Shown: positions 8,196-16,610 of the stretch, in pieces
Numbering within the stretch: position 1 is the first letter of the stretch
Layout: each line of letters starts with the position of its first letter
NCBI GenBank assembly: GCA_050012175.1
Contig: JBEKHR010000001.1
Location: forward strand, 62,001 to 126,000
Origin: CAVROP01 sp050012175
GTDB lineage: Bacteria; Acidobacteriota; Terriglobia; UBA7540
Direction: 5' to 3'
DNA: 64,000 nt
The notes under the pieces: model-generated
What the model was told of the DNA's origin: nothing
The model's input: only the letters and a program-made list of their open reading frames with translations
The model's database searches: none
Position numbers and translations under genes: made by a program

Positions 8196-10232
8196 TTACT
8201 GTGACAGGGTTTGAATTTCTTGGGGATCTTCCGGCACGACGACGGTTCGGCCGTCTCTCGCGACGAATTTTCCCTTCACTACGATTATATTGCCTTCGCC
8301 ACGAACCCTGAAAATGCCGCGGCAGTTATGACTGAGATGTTCATCAGGACGGATTTTTTGCCTGAAGCCGTCCATATAAAGCACCTCATACTCGGCAGTC
8401 GGGGATGTGTTTTGGAGGAAATACGCTGGCCAGTTCGCCGGTACGATAAACCGTTTTGTCCAGCAGTCCGAGCGCATCGGGACAACCATTCTGCGAATAT
8501 TAAGTGAAGCCACGTCTATCGTTTCGTCTGGAGTCGGCGTGTGCCCGTCCTCATCTGTGCATATGGGATAGTCAGGTGGCGGCTCCAAGGTGAAATCGCG
8601 TGGGGCCTGCACGGTGACCTGTGGGCGTGCAGTCGGCAGTTGCGATGGCGTGAGAGGCTTACCCTGACTGGTCATCAGTGAAAACCAACCTGCGATATAT
8701 GCGATGATGATCCCAACGTAGATAAGAAACACTATGGCATGGGCACCACTAGCAGTCGAAGGTGTCGTCAAGGTTGGCAGCCCAAGCTCCGCAAATCTCT
8801 TGTTCTCCCCATTGAACGCTGCAGCGAGGCGACTCCTTATTTCCTGAGCGATCCGCAACCGTTTTATGTATCGTTCACACAGAGTACCAATAAGGATGGC
8901 ACCGAATAGGGCACCAAAGGCGAAATATGGACCGGTGGACTCCGGTCGAAATCCTTGCGAAAGACAATATTCAGCCGAAGCAAATATCAGCAGGAAGAAA
9001 CTCAGAATCCCACACGCTGCCCCCCCCCACCCGGTTTTCACTCCCACGGATTGAGCGTTTGCCACCACCGTATCGCGTAGCTGTGTCTCGATCGTCGATT
9101 TCCATTGCCCGTATTTTTCACGGACCGAGCGCATAACCCAAGCAAGGGTTTCCTGGCTCAGTTGTCCTCCGTTAGAAATCTGTTTGATTTGAGCAACGTC
9201 AGCCTCAATGGTCAGCTGGGAATCAATTTTCTCTTCTTGGACAAATGCATCAATGCGCCCCTTACCGTCTCTTCCAAGAAGGCAATACATTTCACATAGA
9301 TAGCTCTCGGTGATTAGGCTGTGGGATTTTGTGGACAGCGTATCCACAATCTTGTTGGCAGTGTCATTGTCACCTCTTGCAATTAGCTTCTTCGACAGGG
9401 CGAGGGCGATATTCAACGCCTCTATTGACCGAGGATCAGCCTGCAGATCCAACTCCAGAACACATTGAGCATCGGTAAACCTCTCCAGCTCAATGAGCAG
9501 TCCCGTAAGTTTGCGTGCTTTCGCTGTAGAGTCACCTGACCTGCCCCAATTCCCGACGTTCATTCTTAGATTTGATGAGAAGGCATCGCCCAAGTGAAAG
9601 AGGTCACTTTGCGCTGAAAGCAGTTCAAGCACCTGGACAAAGTACTTTGGCGAGTTTCGATACTCGGAGAGATTCAGAACTTGAGTCAGCTTTTCGAGAT
9701 ATGGTCTGGCCCTGTCAGCTTGATGAAGCGATAACAATGAGGAGGCCGCAACCCAAAAACCATCAAGATTGCCGGGATCCTGTTCAATGGATTGGACCGC
9801 GAGTCTGTAAGCCTCCTCGAACATGCCAGATTGATAGAGAGAATAAGCTCTTTCGCTTTTGGCTTCCGCCTGCAGCTTCCACGCGTTTGCGGTGGTTGTC
9901 CTGTGTCGCTCCGCCGCCTCCTCAACGGCTTCCCGCTGCCTCTCCAATAGTTCTTCTTGCTGGGCAGCTTGCTCTGCTTGCTGCTGGGCCGCCCGCTCCA
10001 TGGCCTCGCGCTGTTCCTCCATGGCCTCGAGTTGTTCCTCATGTTGCCTAGCGGCTTGGCGCGACTGCTCTTCAGCCAAACGTTTTCTAGAGCAAACGGG
10101 ACATTCCCATCCGTCATATGAGTTGCCACAAGTCCAACAGTTGTGACGGGCCACCGCGCACCTCCCATCAGGAAAAGAGAATAGCGCAAAGGACCTACCG
10201 TCGAACACTTTGTCATGAGCCCGAATTTCCAT
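8196..10232 (-). CDS. Zinc-ribbon / coiled-coil / TPR membrane protein of unknown function
   Basis: A 678-residue protein starting at ATG 10232 (MEIRAHDKVF), just before the first conserved-looking block; the frame extends 93 codons further upstream without convincing protein sequence. Seen in order: a four-cysteine zinc ribbon C32-x2-C35...C44-x2-C47; a Glu/Gln-rich coiled coil (about 50-125); TPR-like helical repeats (about 125-330); three transmembrane segments (about 402-424, 435-452, 498-520); and a Pro-rich linker with a small beta-rich C-terminal domain (about 565-678). No enzyme motif is visible. It is divergent to a lipoprotein gene and close to a broken methyltransferase gene, in a stretch that looks accessory. 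I do not recognise the family. Confidence 0.8.
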   Translation of the reverse strand: MEIRAHDKVFDGRSFALFSFPDGRCAVARHNCWTCGNSYDGWECPVCSRKRLAEEQSRQAARQHEEQLEAMEEQREAMERAAQQQAEQAAQQEELLERQREAVEEAAERHRTTTANAWKLQAEAKSERAYSLYQSGMFEEAYRLAVQSIEQDPGNLDGFWVAASSLLSLHQADRARPYLEKLTQVLNLSEYRNSPKYFVQVLELLSAQSDLFHLGDAFSSNLRMNVGNWGRSGDSTAKARKLTGLLIELERFTDAQCVLELDLQADPRSIEALNIALALSKKLIARGDNDTANKIVDTLSTKSHSLITESYLCEMYCLLGRDGKGRIDAFVQEEKIDSQLTIEADVAQIKQISNGGQLSQETLAWVMRSVREKYGQWKSTIETQLRDTVVANAQSVGVKTGWGGAACGILSFFLLIFASAEYCLSQGFRPESTGPYFAFGALFGAILIGTLCERYIKRLRIAQEIRSRLAAAFNGENKRFAELGLPTLTTPSTASGAHAIVFLIYVGIIIAYIAGWFSLMTSQGKPLTPSQLPTARPQVTVQAPRDFTLEPPPDYPICTDEDGHTPTPDETIDVASLNIRRMVVPMRSDCWTKRFIVPANWPAYFLQNTSPTAEYEVLYMDGFRQKIRPDEHLSHNCRGIFRVRGEGNIIVVKGKFVARDGRTVVVPEDPQEIQTLSQ

Positions 10233-10654
10233 TATCGACTTCGGGCCCGACCAATAACGTACACCTGACGGCGACTGAATGCAATTGTCAGTCGGGTTTC
10301 CAGTGTGAGGTGCTTCCATGGGCGACGGAGGGTGCCATTTTTGCGTCTCCCGAGAACCCCGAAGACCGGAACTGTATTTAGAGTTGCCTGTAGCGTGAAG
10401 GCGCCGGGCAGCAGTGGCCGGGGCAGGGGGCTCACGGCTAATCCCTTGAGGGTTGCGTCTGAAGTACGTCAGTGATACTGTGGTCCTCATCACTGCGGCC
10501 ACGTGCGCCATTCTGCCACAGTGTTGAATTTCACGTCGAGGGAACGGGCATGGAACGTGCGAAGTCTGCTCATATTTCCTGGCACCAAATTGGTCACGAA
10601 ATCTTGCACCATTCCTGGTGCACGTCGGGTGGCAGATGCGCCGAAAGGAAGCTT

Positions 10655-11563
10655 ATGGCGATCCCAAGGTCTCAGTCTCGCAAGGTGCTCGTGTGGGCCA
10701 CCGGGATAGTGGTAGCACTGGGCGTCATCGGGGGTATCGTCTCATGTGCCCCGAACTCCTCGAACGTTTCGCAGCAACAGACGGCCAAGCGGGGGTACGC
10801 GCTCCCTTCGGAACTTACAGTAAATGCCCGCGCGGAACGCGGTCCTGAAGGGGAGGTTCTTATCGTCGGCTCGACGAACTTCCCAGACGGAATGAAAATG
10901 GAGGTCGAAGTGCGAAGGGCAGGGAGAACCTTGGCTAGCGATGAACCCTTTGTGGGAAACGGAAGTTTTACAACAGCAGGGCTGCTAGAGCAGTCTCCGA
11001 ACCCGAACTTCACACACAGGATGGAAAGCTGGCCAGACGCGAAGAATTTGAGGTTTCTACGGAGCCCGTTTCCTGCCGGGAATTACAGCGTGCGTTTCAC
11101 GGCGTACTTTAACGGGGCGTGGCAGACCCCGGCGGTTCTCGCAATGCTCGGTGGTGAGGGTGGAAGGGAGCTTAACGGAAAGGTTCTGCGGCTGACCGAT
11201 CCCGACGTCGTTGATAGTGAGAAGATTCTGGACACCTCAATTAACCTCTCCTTTTCCCCGCCGTCGCCGGAGGCCAAAGCCATCAGCCTTGTGAAAGCCG
11301 CCGTGCTGACGGTGCCGGGAAGCGGCCGGTCTGCAACCGACATCGGGGCGAACGTGGCCTACTTCATGTCCACGCCTGGCCTAAGACAGGCCAAGGGCTG
11401 GAGCGCAACCACAAAACAGAGCACGCTCTACGAGGTTGCCTACGACTTTATAAACGGTGGCGAAGGCGAACAAAAAGCAATTTGGAGCGTTGACTTGAAA
11501 ACCGGGAAAGTAAAGTACGTGAACAAGAATGCGAAAAATTTCAGTTGGACCCCCAACTACTAG
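10655..11563 (+). CDS. Putative lipoprotein of unknown function
   Basis: A 302-residue protein. ATG 10655 is preferred because AAAGGAA lies 5-6 nt upstream and the N-terminus then gives a clean lipoprotein signal: basic MAIPRSQSRK, a hydrophobic core, and lipobox IVSC with the acylated Cys at 31. The mature part starts with a disordered segment and a beta-sandwich-like region (about 50-150: LTVNARAERGPEGEVLIVGS). A C-terminal beta-rich part (about 230-302) ends in YEVAYDFINGGEGEQKAIWSVD. No enzyme motif is seen. Its 3' end overlaps the convergent methyltransferase fragment by 23 bp, so it appears to have landed against that broken gene. Confidence 0.72.
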   Translation: MAIPRSQSRKVLVWATGIVVALGVIGGIVSCAPNSSNVSQQQTAKRGYALPSELTVNARAERGPEGEVLIVGSTNFPDGMKMEVEVRRAGRTLASDEPFVGNGSFTTAGLLEQSPNPNFTHRMESWPDAKNLRFLRSPFPAGNYSVRFTAYFNGAWQTPAVLAMLGGEGGRELNGKVLRLTDPDVVDSEKILDTSINLSFSPPSPEAKAISLVKAAVLTVPGSGRSATDIGANVAYFMSTPGLRQAKGWSATTKQSTLYEVAYDFINGGEGEQKAIWSVDLKTGKVKYVNKNAKNFSWTPNY

Positions 11564-12125
11564 TCGCGGGAGCCTGGAAGGCCGTGACAATCATATCTCG
11601 AATGAAATGCGTTAGCCGGGCCATGCGAAGGGCGAGAGCCTTGGGATCGTTCATAGGTTCGGCTTCGCGAGCGAGGAAGGTGGTTAGGAGGTCCGTGACG
11701 GCTTCCGCTCCGTTTTTCTCCGGGGCCAGCCTGCCCCCCTTGCCGACGCGGGCGAGCCGGGCCGTCTGCCGGTGCTCTCCATCCACGTACCAGCGGAATT
11801 CCAGATAGTCGGTAAGAATCAGATTTGGCAAAGCGGGGAGGTACCGCTTCATCTGTTCCGACTTCTCCACTTCATCCAGGTCCTTGCCCACGTCTTTGGC
11901 TTCAAGGTGGCCAATTGTGACGGGACCGTGAGCACGCTTCTCCGTGACCGCGAAGTCCGGCGCTCCGCATTCACCACGCTTCGGCTCGTTTGTGGCGGTG
12001 ACCTTCGGGGCGAGAGCTTGAAGTAGCGTCTTCAGAACCGGGCGGTGGGTGTGTTCCGTGGCATTGCCAGCTTGCAGCTCTTTCTCTATTTGTCGGCGGT
12101 AAACGTCAATCGGGCTAGCTGCCAT
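11541..12125 (-). pseudogene. Truncated N-terminal region of a DNA methyltransferase / type IIG restriction-modification protein
   Basis: The 194-residue frame matches the N-terminal nuclease-like module of large N6-adenine methyltransferases of the Eco57I/type IIG kind: YRRQIEKELQAG, a T.EHTHRPVLKTLLQAL block, ATNEPKRGECGAPDFAV, GHLEAKDVGKDLDE, and NLILTDYLEFRWYVDG. Members of the family continue for several hundred residues into the methyltransferase and target-recognition domains. Here it ends abruptly after HFIRDMIVTAFQ with an unrelated tail (APATSSWGSN) that overlaps the end of the convergent lipoprotein gene. It looks like a relic of a defence system. The GAPDF...EAK residues of the nuclease-like core are present. 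Confidence 0.78.
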
Positions 12126-13171
12126 GAATCACAACCGGGGGGAATATAGTTACCACAAGGGAACGGTGCGGGCAATACAAAATCGCATTGCCCCAATTCG
12201 CCGATAAGGTTGTCGAATACAGTAGACACTGGGTTCGGAGCGCGGGGGGTCAGCGCTGACCGGCCATGCCGAGCATGGCCGCCTTGCGTTTCGGCTGAGA
12301 TCAGTGTTCCAAGGCCCGCTTTACCGTCCCGCCGCGGCGGGTCACCAACGAGTACCTCGCCCTCACCCTCCCCCCGCCGCGGAGAAGAGAGCCGAACCAG
12401 ACGCCTGCAAAGGATTAAGCGTAACAGGACACTCGAGGGGCTCTTGCAGTGCCGGGGATCCCGATAAAGGGCATCGGGGAAGATCGGGACGGGTCGGGGC
12501 AGGTCGAGAGAGGTCAGCCCGGCATTGTGCTATCAGAGATCTATGCCCCGGCTAGCTGGGGGAGGGATTGGGGACGGGTGCGCGGGCTTCCCTTGTAGGG
12601 CCGAAGCGGACTCCATGTCTCTTGACAAACGGCAGAAGATAGGCTAGCGTAGTAAGTGGGGTTGTGGAAGAAAAATGCTGAATGGTGAATGGTGAATTAT
12701 GAATTGCCAGTTGCCTCCTTACGTCTGGCCAGCGCCGACTGCCTTCTGCTTACTGCCGACTGCCTACTGCGTTTGAGGGGGGTTGGAGTTGGTGGAACTC
12801 TTGGCCCGTAACACAGACTACGACAAGATATCACCGCCGACGGGGAAAGAAAGAACAGTAACTTTAAAAATTGACGGACCGACGCGGGAATGTCTATGAA
12901 AACAAAGGACCGGCTTTCGGCGGCCTGGGGCGAAGCAGGAATGTTGTAGAAAACAAAGGTAGTTACTCCTTGAAAGCGGGAATGTTGTTGAAAAGAAACA
13001 GGATTCAGGATTCAGGAGTCAGGAGTCAGGAGTCAGAATGAAGAGCATCTGCCCTCCGCTGGCTGCCTTTTGCTTACTGTCTACTGCCTACTGCGGTCGT
13101 AGGTGGTAGGTCTGAAGAAGGGCTGATAGCTGACGGCTGAGGGCTGAAGGCTGACCCGCGGCGGGCTGAGG
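12126..13171. other. Gene-free, repeat-rich stretch
   Basis: No convincing gene in about 1 kb. It holds a palindrome GGCCATGCCGAGCATGGCC (12263-12281), a CCGCCGCGGCGG hairpin near 12331, a tract of ACTGCC-type units (about 12735-12771), three copies of an A-rich motif (12884-13002), TCAGGATTCAGGAGTCAGG-type tandem units (about 13004-13037) and TAGCTGACGGCTGAGGGCTGA-like units (about 13126-13155). Short open frames here are compositional and have no recognisable product. Confidence 0.6.
12884..13002 (+). repeat. Three degenerate copies of a 25-27 bp motif
   Basis: Copies at 12884-12908, 12934-12958 and 12976-13002 share the frame GCRGGAATGTYKWTGAAAA followed by an A/G-rich tail (ACAAAGG or GAAACAGG). 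Spacing between starts is 50 and 42 bp. The intervening DNA is not conserved and too short for a gene. The function is unknown; two or three copies with unequal spacing are not enough to call a CRISPR. Confidence 0.5.
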
Positions 13172-13248
13172 TGGCGCGCCTGGAGGGATTCGAACCCCCG
13201 ACCTTCAGCTTCGAAGGCTGCCGCTCTATCCATCTGAGCTACAGGCGC
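13172..13248 (-). tRNA. tRNA-Arg (anticodon TCG)
   Basis: On the minus strand the acceptor stem GCGCCTG (13248-13242) pairs with CAGGCGC (13182-13176). The D-arm GCTC...GAGC, the anticodon loop CTTCGAA (TCG; plus-strand 13210-13216) and the T-arm GGGGGTTCGAATCCCTC are all in place. The discriminator is G and the 3' CCA is encoded (plus-strand TGG 13172-13174). One G-A mismatch closes the anticodon stem. It reads CGN arginine codons. Confidence 0.95.
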
Positions 13249-13364
13249 GTGATTGCAGTTTACCCTAACTCGACGGAAGAGAGAAGTGCTAGTTGACTGT
13301 GTGGCAGCAGAGTAGGAAGGTCCAGAGCGATCCCGCTGTAGCGGGAGCGCAGGGCGGGATCAGG

Positions 13365-13412
13365 ATGACAGCGAAGGACTCAGAATGACAGCGAAGGACT
13401 CAGAATGACAGC
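13365..13412 (+). repeat. Tandem 20-bp repeat, 2.4 copies
   Basis: The unit ATGACAGCGAAGGACTCAGA occurs at 13365-13384 and 13385-13404 and is followed by 8 bp of a third. It lies between tRNA-Arg and the LysR gene and follows a GATCCCGCTGTAGCGGG hairpin. Confidence 0.8.
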
Positions 13413-13531
13413 ATGGCAGACGAGCGCAAAGAGGCACGTCGTAGGTGGGTGAGCATGTGTTTTTAACTGTCGACTGTGAACTGTCCCGCCGCGGCGGGTC
13501 AACTGTCGACTGTGTTGGTCGAGCGTTCCGG

Positions 13532-14416
13532 TCAGACTTGTGAGATTTCTTTGGCCACGCGCAGGAATTGCTGGGCGGCGGCGGAAAGGGCGCCACGGCG
13601 ACGGTAGACGAGGCGTAGCTTGCGTTGGATACGCAGTTCCTTGACGTTCACGGCTACGAACTCCTTGCGCGCCAATTCCTCTTGGACGCACATGCGCGGG
13701 GCGAAGGCCACTCCCATGCCCATGCTGACGAACTTCTTGATGGTTTCCACCGTGGGCAGTTCCGCATCGATCCTTAAGGGCGTACGCAAGCGGGCGAAGG
13801 TTTCGATCACGCTCTGCCGGTAGGGGGAAGCGATGCTATGAGCGATGAAGGATTCGCGGCCCAGATCGTGGACGCTGACTTCGTGCGTGTTGGCCAAGGC
13901 GTGCTGCGGGGGGACGATCATGCACAGCTCGTCCAGGCTGACCACGGTGGATTCCAGGTCAGGGTTACGGGGGTTGTAGGAGAGCACGCCCAGGTCGATC
14001 TCGTGACGAACCAGCGTGCCGGGAATTTCGCGCGAAAGACAACGCTTGACGATCACCTGCACGGGCGCGTGGCGCTGGCGAAAACATTTGAGTACCGGGA
14101 GCAGATAAAGAGCGGTGGTCTCATTGGCGCCAATGGTCAGCTTGCCGCGCTCGAGGGCGCGGAGCTCATTGAGGGCGGCGCGCGTCTCAGCCCGGAGGTT
14201 CAAGACTCTTTCCGCGTTCTCGTACACCATGCGGCCGGCTTCGGTGAGGATGCCGCTCCTGGAGGAGCGGTCGAGCAGGGGCTCTCCAGTCCACTCCTCG
14301 AGCCGGCGGATGGCCTGGCTGATTGCCGGCTGCGTTCTGAGGAGCTTGGCCGCCGCACGGGAAAAACTCTTTTCTTCGACGACGGCTACGAAGGCTTCGA
14401 GTTGGGAGATTTCCAT
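13532..14416 (-). CDS. LysR-family transcriptional regulator
   Basis: A 294-residue regulator. The N-terminal winged helix-turn-helix is textbook: MEISQLEAFVAVVEEKSFSR, RAAAKLLRTQPAISQAIRRLEE, then LLDRSSRSGILTEAGRMVYE. A periplasmic-binding-protein-like effector domain follows (about 90-294). The start is preceded by AGGAGGCAGCC. It is divergent from leuA, with a 240-bp intergenic region that contains a large inverted array of 9-mers; many LysR proteins regulate the divergent gene, so control of leuA is a reasonable inference. The effector is unknown. Confidence 0.92.
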   Translation of the reverse strand: MEISQLEAFVAVVEEKSFSRAAAKLLRTQPAISQAIRRLEEWTGEPLLDRSSRSGILTEAGRMVYENAERVLNLRAETRAALNELRALERGKLTIGANETTALYLLPVLKCFRQRHAPVQVIVKRCLSREIPGTLVRHEIDLGVLSYNPRNPDLESTVVSLDELCMIVPPQHALANTHEVSVHDLGRESFIAHSIASPYRQSVIETFARLRTPLRIDAELPTVETIKKFVSMGMGVAFAPRMCVQEELARKEFVAVNVKELRIQRKLRLVYRRRGALSAAAQQFLRVAKEISQV

Positions 14417-14504
14417 GGCTGCCTCCTATAAGACAAGCTTATGATACCAGAAATATTATAAATTTGACTTTGCCGCCCGACCGGTCGGACAATCAGCAGG
14501 ATTG

Positions 14505-14643
14505 GTTCATTGAGTCATTGGGTCATTGGGTCATTGAATCATTGAAGGGCAGGCGTGGACGTTAATTCTTCGAGGCAATGAAGCAATGATTCAATGACCT
14601 AATGACCCAATGACCCAATGACCCAATGACTTAATGATTCAAT
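14505..14643. repeat. Inverted array of TCATTGGG-type 9-mers upstream of leuA
   Basis: The left arm (14505-14546) is made of tandem TCATTGGG/TCATTGAG units. The right arm (about 14573-14643) is made of the complementary CAATGACC/CAATGATT units. The arms can pair over about 40 bp. The right arm ends 3-4 bp before the leuA ribosome-binding site (TGGAGG, 14646-14651), so folding could affect leuA expression. No tRNA-binding T-box features are seen. Confidence 0.75.
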
Positions 14644-14655
14644 TCTGGAGGCGCG

Positions 14656-16251
14656 ATGTCCGACCGAGTCTATATATTCGATACCACGCTGAGGGATGGC
14701 GAGCAATCTCCTGGTTGCAGCATGAATTTCCAGGAAAAGCTCGAAATGGCCCGGCAGTTGGAGCGCTTGCAAGTGGACATTCTCGAAGCTGGCTTTCCGA
14801 TTGCTTCCCAGGGTGATTTTGATGCCGTGCGGGCCATCGCGGCGGAAATCAGGACGCCGGTCATTGCGGCGCTGGCGCGGGCTAGCCAACTGGACATCGA
14901 CCGTGCCTGGGAGGCGATTAAAGATGCCGCGCGACCGCGCCTGCATACTTTCCTCGCCACCTCGGATATCCACCTGAAATACAAGCTGCACAAGACACGC
15001 GAGGAAATCTTGGAGCAGATCAGTCGGGCGGTGGGGCAGGCGAAGTCTCTGTGCGGTGACATTGAATTCTCCCCCGAGGATGCGGGTCGCACAGACCGCA
15101 ACTACTTGATCGAGTGCTGTCATGCGGCCGTGGAGGCCGGCGCCACAGTATTGAACCTTCCGGACACGGTTGGATACTGCCTGGAGCCTGAATACGAGCG
15201 GATGTTTGCCGACGTCAAATCGCGCCTGCCTGGAATGGACAAGGTGATCCTGAGCACCCACACGCACGACGACTTGGGCCTGGCGGTGGCGAATACCCTG
15301 GCGGGACTGCGGGGTGGGGCGCGCCAAGTGGAGTGCGCAATCAACGGGATCGGTGAGCGAGCGGGTAATGCGGCACTGGAAGAGGTAGTGATGGCCATTT
15401 ACGTTCGCAAAGATGCCCTGCGGGTGCACACCGAGATCCGAAAGGAAGAGCTGTACGCCTCCAGCCAGTTGTTGACGCGGCTGACCGGCGTTGCCGTGCA
15501 ACGGAACAAGGCCATTGTGGGGCGTAATGCTTTTTCGCACGAGGCTGGGATTCACCAGGATGGCGTGCTGAAGAACACCATCACCTACGAGATCATCACG
15601 CCTCAAACGGTGGGCCAATCCTCGAACCAGATTGTGCTGGGAAAACACTCCGGCCGGCATGCCCTTGCCAAGCGCTATGAAGAGCTTGGTTACCAGTTGG
15701 CCAAGCCCGAACTGGAGCGTGCCTACCAATTGTTCAGTCAGCTCGCGGACCGCAAGAAAAACATCTACGATGAGGATCTCCTGGCGATTGTGCAGGAGGG
15801 TTTCCAGCATCTCCCGGAAATGTTCACTCTGAAACTCTTGCAGAGCGTGACCTCGAGCGAAGGGCGGTCCACGGCAACCGTCGAGTTGGAAAAGGACGGC
15901 GCCGTATTCCACGACTCGGCGACAGCGGAGGGGCCCTGCGATGCGGCTTTCCGCGCGGTGGACCGAATCATAGGCGTTCCGGGCATCATCGCTGATTTTT
16001 CGGTCCATACTGTGGGCCCTGGGACGGACGGTGTTGCAGAGGTTTCGATTCGGGCGCGATTTGAAGGACGCGAGTTCACGGGAAGGTCCACGAGCCACAG
16101 CGTGGTGGAAGCCGCCGCCCGCGCCTACTTGCAGGCAGCCAACAAGGCGGCCTACGAGTTGAAACGCCTCGAAGAGAAGGAGGCAGCCCTCGCTTCCAGT
16201 TCGGTGCACGAGAATGCGGCCGTGGACCGTCTCCTCCCCGGCGGCTACTAA
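14656..16251 (+). CDS. leuA: 2-isopropylmalate synthase
   Basis: A 531-residue enzyme that condenses acetyl-CoA with 2-oxoisovalerate in the first step of leucine synthesis. The HMGL-like barrel starts with FDTTLRDGEQSPG, has the metal-ligand motif STHTHDDLG, and NGIGERAGNAALEEV. A linker and a C-terminal LeuA regulatory dimer domain (about 390-510) follow, so leucine feedback is expected. Length is typical. TGGAGG lies 5 nt before ATG 14656. It is followed by leuB after a 359-bp gap; leuC and leuD are not in the window. Confidence 0.97.
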   Translation: MSDRVYIFDTTLRDGEQSPGCSMNFQEKLEMARQLERLQVDILEAGFPIASQGDFDAVRAIAAEIRTPVIAALARASQLDIDRAWEAIKDAARPRLHTFLATSDIHLKYKLHKTREEILEQISRAVGQAKSLCGDIEFSPEDAGRTDRNYLIECCHAAVEAGATVLNLPDTVGYCLEPEYERMFADVKSRLPGMDKVILSTHTHDDLGLAVANTLAGLRGGARQVECAINGIGERAGNAALEEVVMAIYVRKDALRVHTEIRKEELYASSQLLTRLTGVAVQRNKAIVGRNAFSHEAGIHQDGVLKNTITYEIITPQTVGQSSNQIVLGKHSGRHALAKRYEELGYQLAKPELERAYQLFSQLADRKKNIYDEDLLAIVQEGFQHLPEMFTLKLLQSVTSSEGRSTATVELEKDGAVFHDSATAEGPCDAAFRAVDRIIGVPGIIADFSVHTVGPGTDGVAEVSIRARFEGREFTGRSTSHSVVEAAARAYLQAANKAAYELKRLEEKEAALASSSVHENAAVDRLLPGGY

Positions 16252-16466
16252 TCACCGTAGCCTTTCGTCGCGAAGCTTTGAGCGGATGTGAAGTTCTCTC
16301 CAGAAGCCGACCGGGAATTCAGCTTACTCACTATGAGGGGAAGGGAAGTGCCAAGAGGCGGGGGGCTTGCACTATTCTCTCCAGCGTAACTTATTTATTA
16401 TGAACGCTTTAGCATTCGACGCCCGATTGGGATCGAGGCCACCACAGGCTTTGGACTTCAGGAAAC

Positions 16467-16558
16467 TGGTAGTGTCCTAATTAGAATGTAGGGCCGCCCC
16501 TTGGGGCGGCCAGGCCGGGGCACGCCCCGGCCCTACGTCGCATATTAGGACACTACCA
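16467..16558. mobile_element. TA-flanked MITE-like element upstream of leuB
   Basis: A 92-bp palindromic element with perfect 15-bp inverted ends (16467-16481 and 16544-16558) of the form TGGTAGTGTCCTAAT. The interior consists of two GC-rich hairpins (GGGCCGCCCC...GGGGCGGCC and GGCCGGGGC...GCCCCGGCC). The core end GTGTCCT is bordered by TA on both sides, as expected for IS630/Tc1-type insertion. The ends share TAGTGTCCT with the element at 63037-63329, so both may belong to one family. It also ends a short reading frame that begins at 16400. Confidence 0.6.
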
Positions 16559-16563
16559 AGAAA

Positions 16564-16594
16564 TTCGCAAATTTGCGTGTTAATCCTGTATAAT
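16564..16594 (+). promoter_or_regulatory. Candidate leuB promoter with palindromic operator
   Basis: A perfect -10 box TATAAT (16589-16594) lies 16 bp before the leuB start, so the leader would be very short. The best -35 match is TTCGCA (16564-16569) with a 19-bp spacer. A perfect 12-bp palindrome CGCAAATTTGCG (16566-16577) overlaps the -35 region and is a candidate repressor site. It lies immediately after the MITE-like element. Confidence 0.5.
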
Positions 16595-16610
16595 ACACAG
16601 CAGAAGAGAT

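Noticed and set aside
12210..12555. Two overlapping short frames after the methyltransferase fragment
   Set aside because: Their Pro/Arg/Ser-rich composition follows the GC-rich repeats, there is no ribosome-binding site and no known domain.
14440..14655. T-box riboswitch or leucine leader peptide before leuA
   Set aside because: There is no specifier loop, no T-box consensus and no leucine-rich short frame; the hairpin is made only of 9-mer repeats.
14599..16209. 536-codon open frame on the minus strand
   Set aside because: It is the antisense shadow of leuA, whose product is certain; the frame has no recognisable protein and runs into repeat arrays.
16400..16480. 26-codon frame MNALAFDARLGSRPPQALDF before leuB
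   Set aside because: A weak promoter-like sequence precedes it, but it ends inside the MITE-like element and has no match; it may be a truncated gene, and the evidence is too thin to call.
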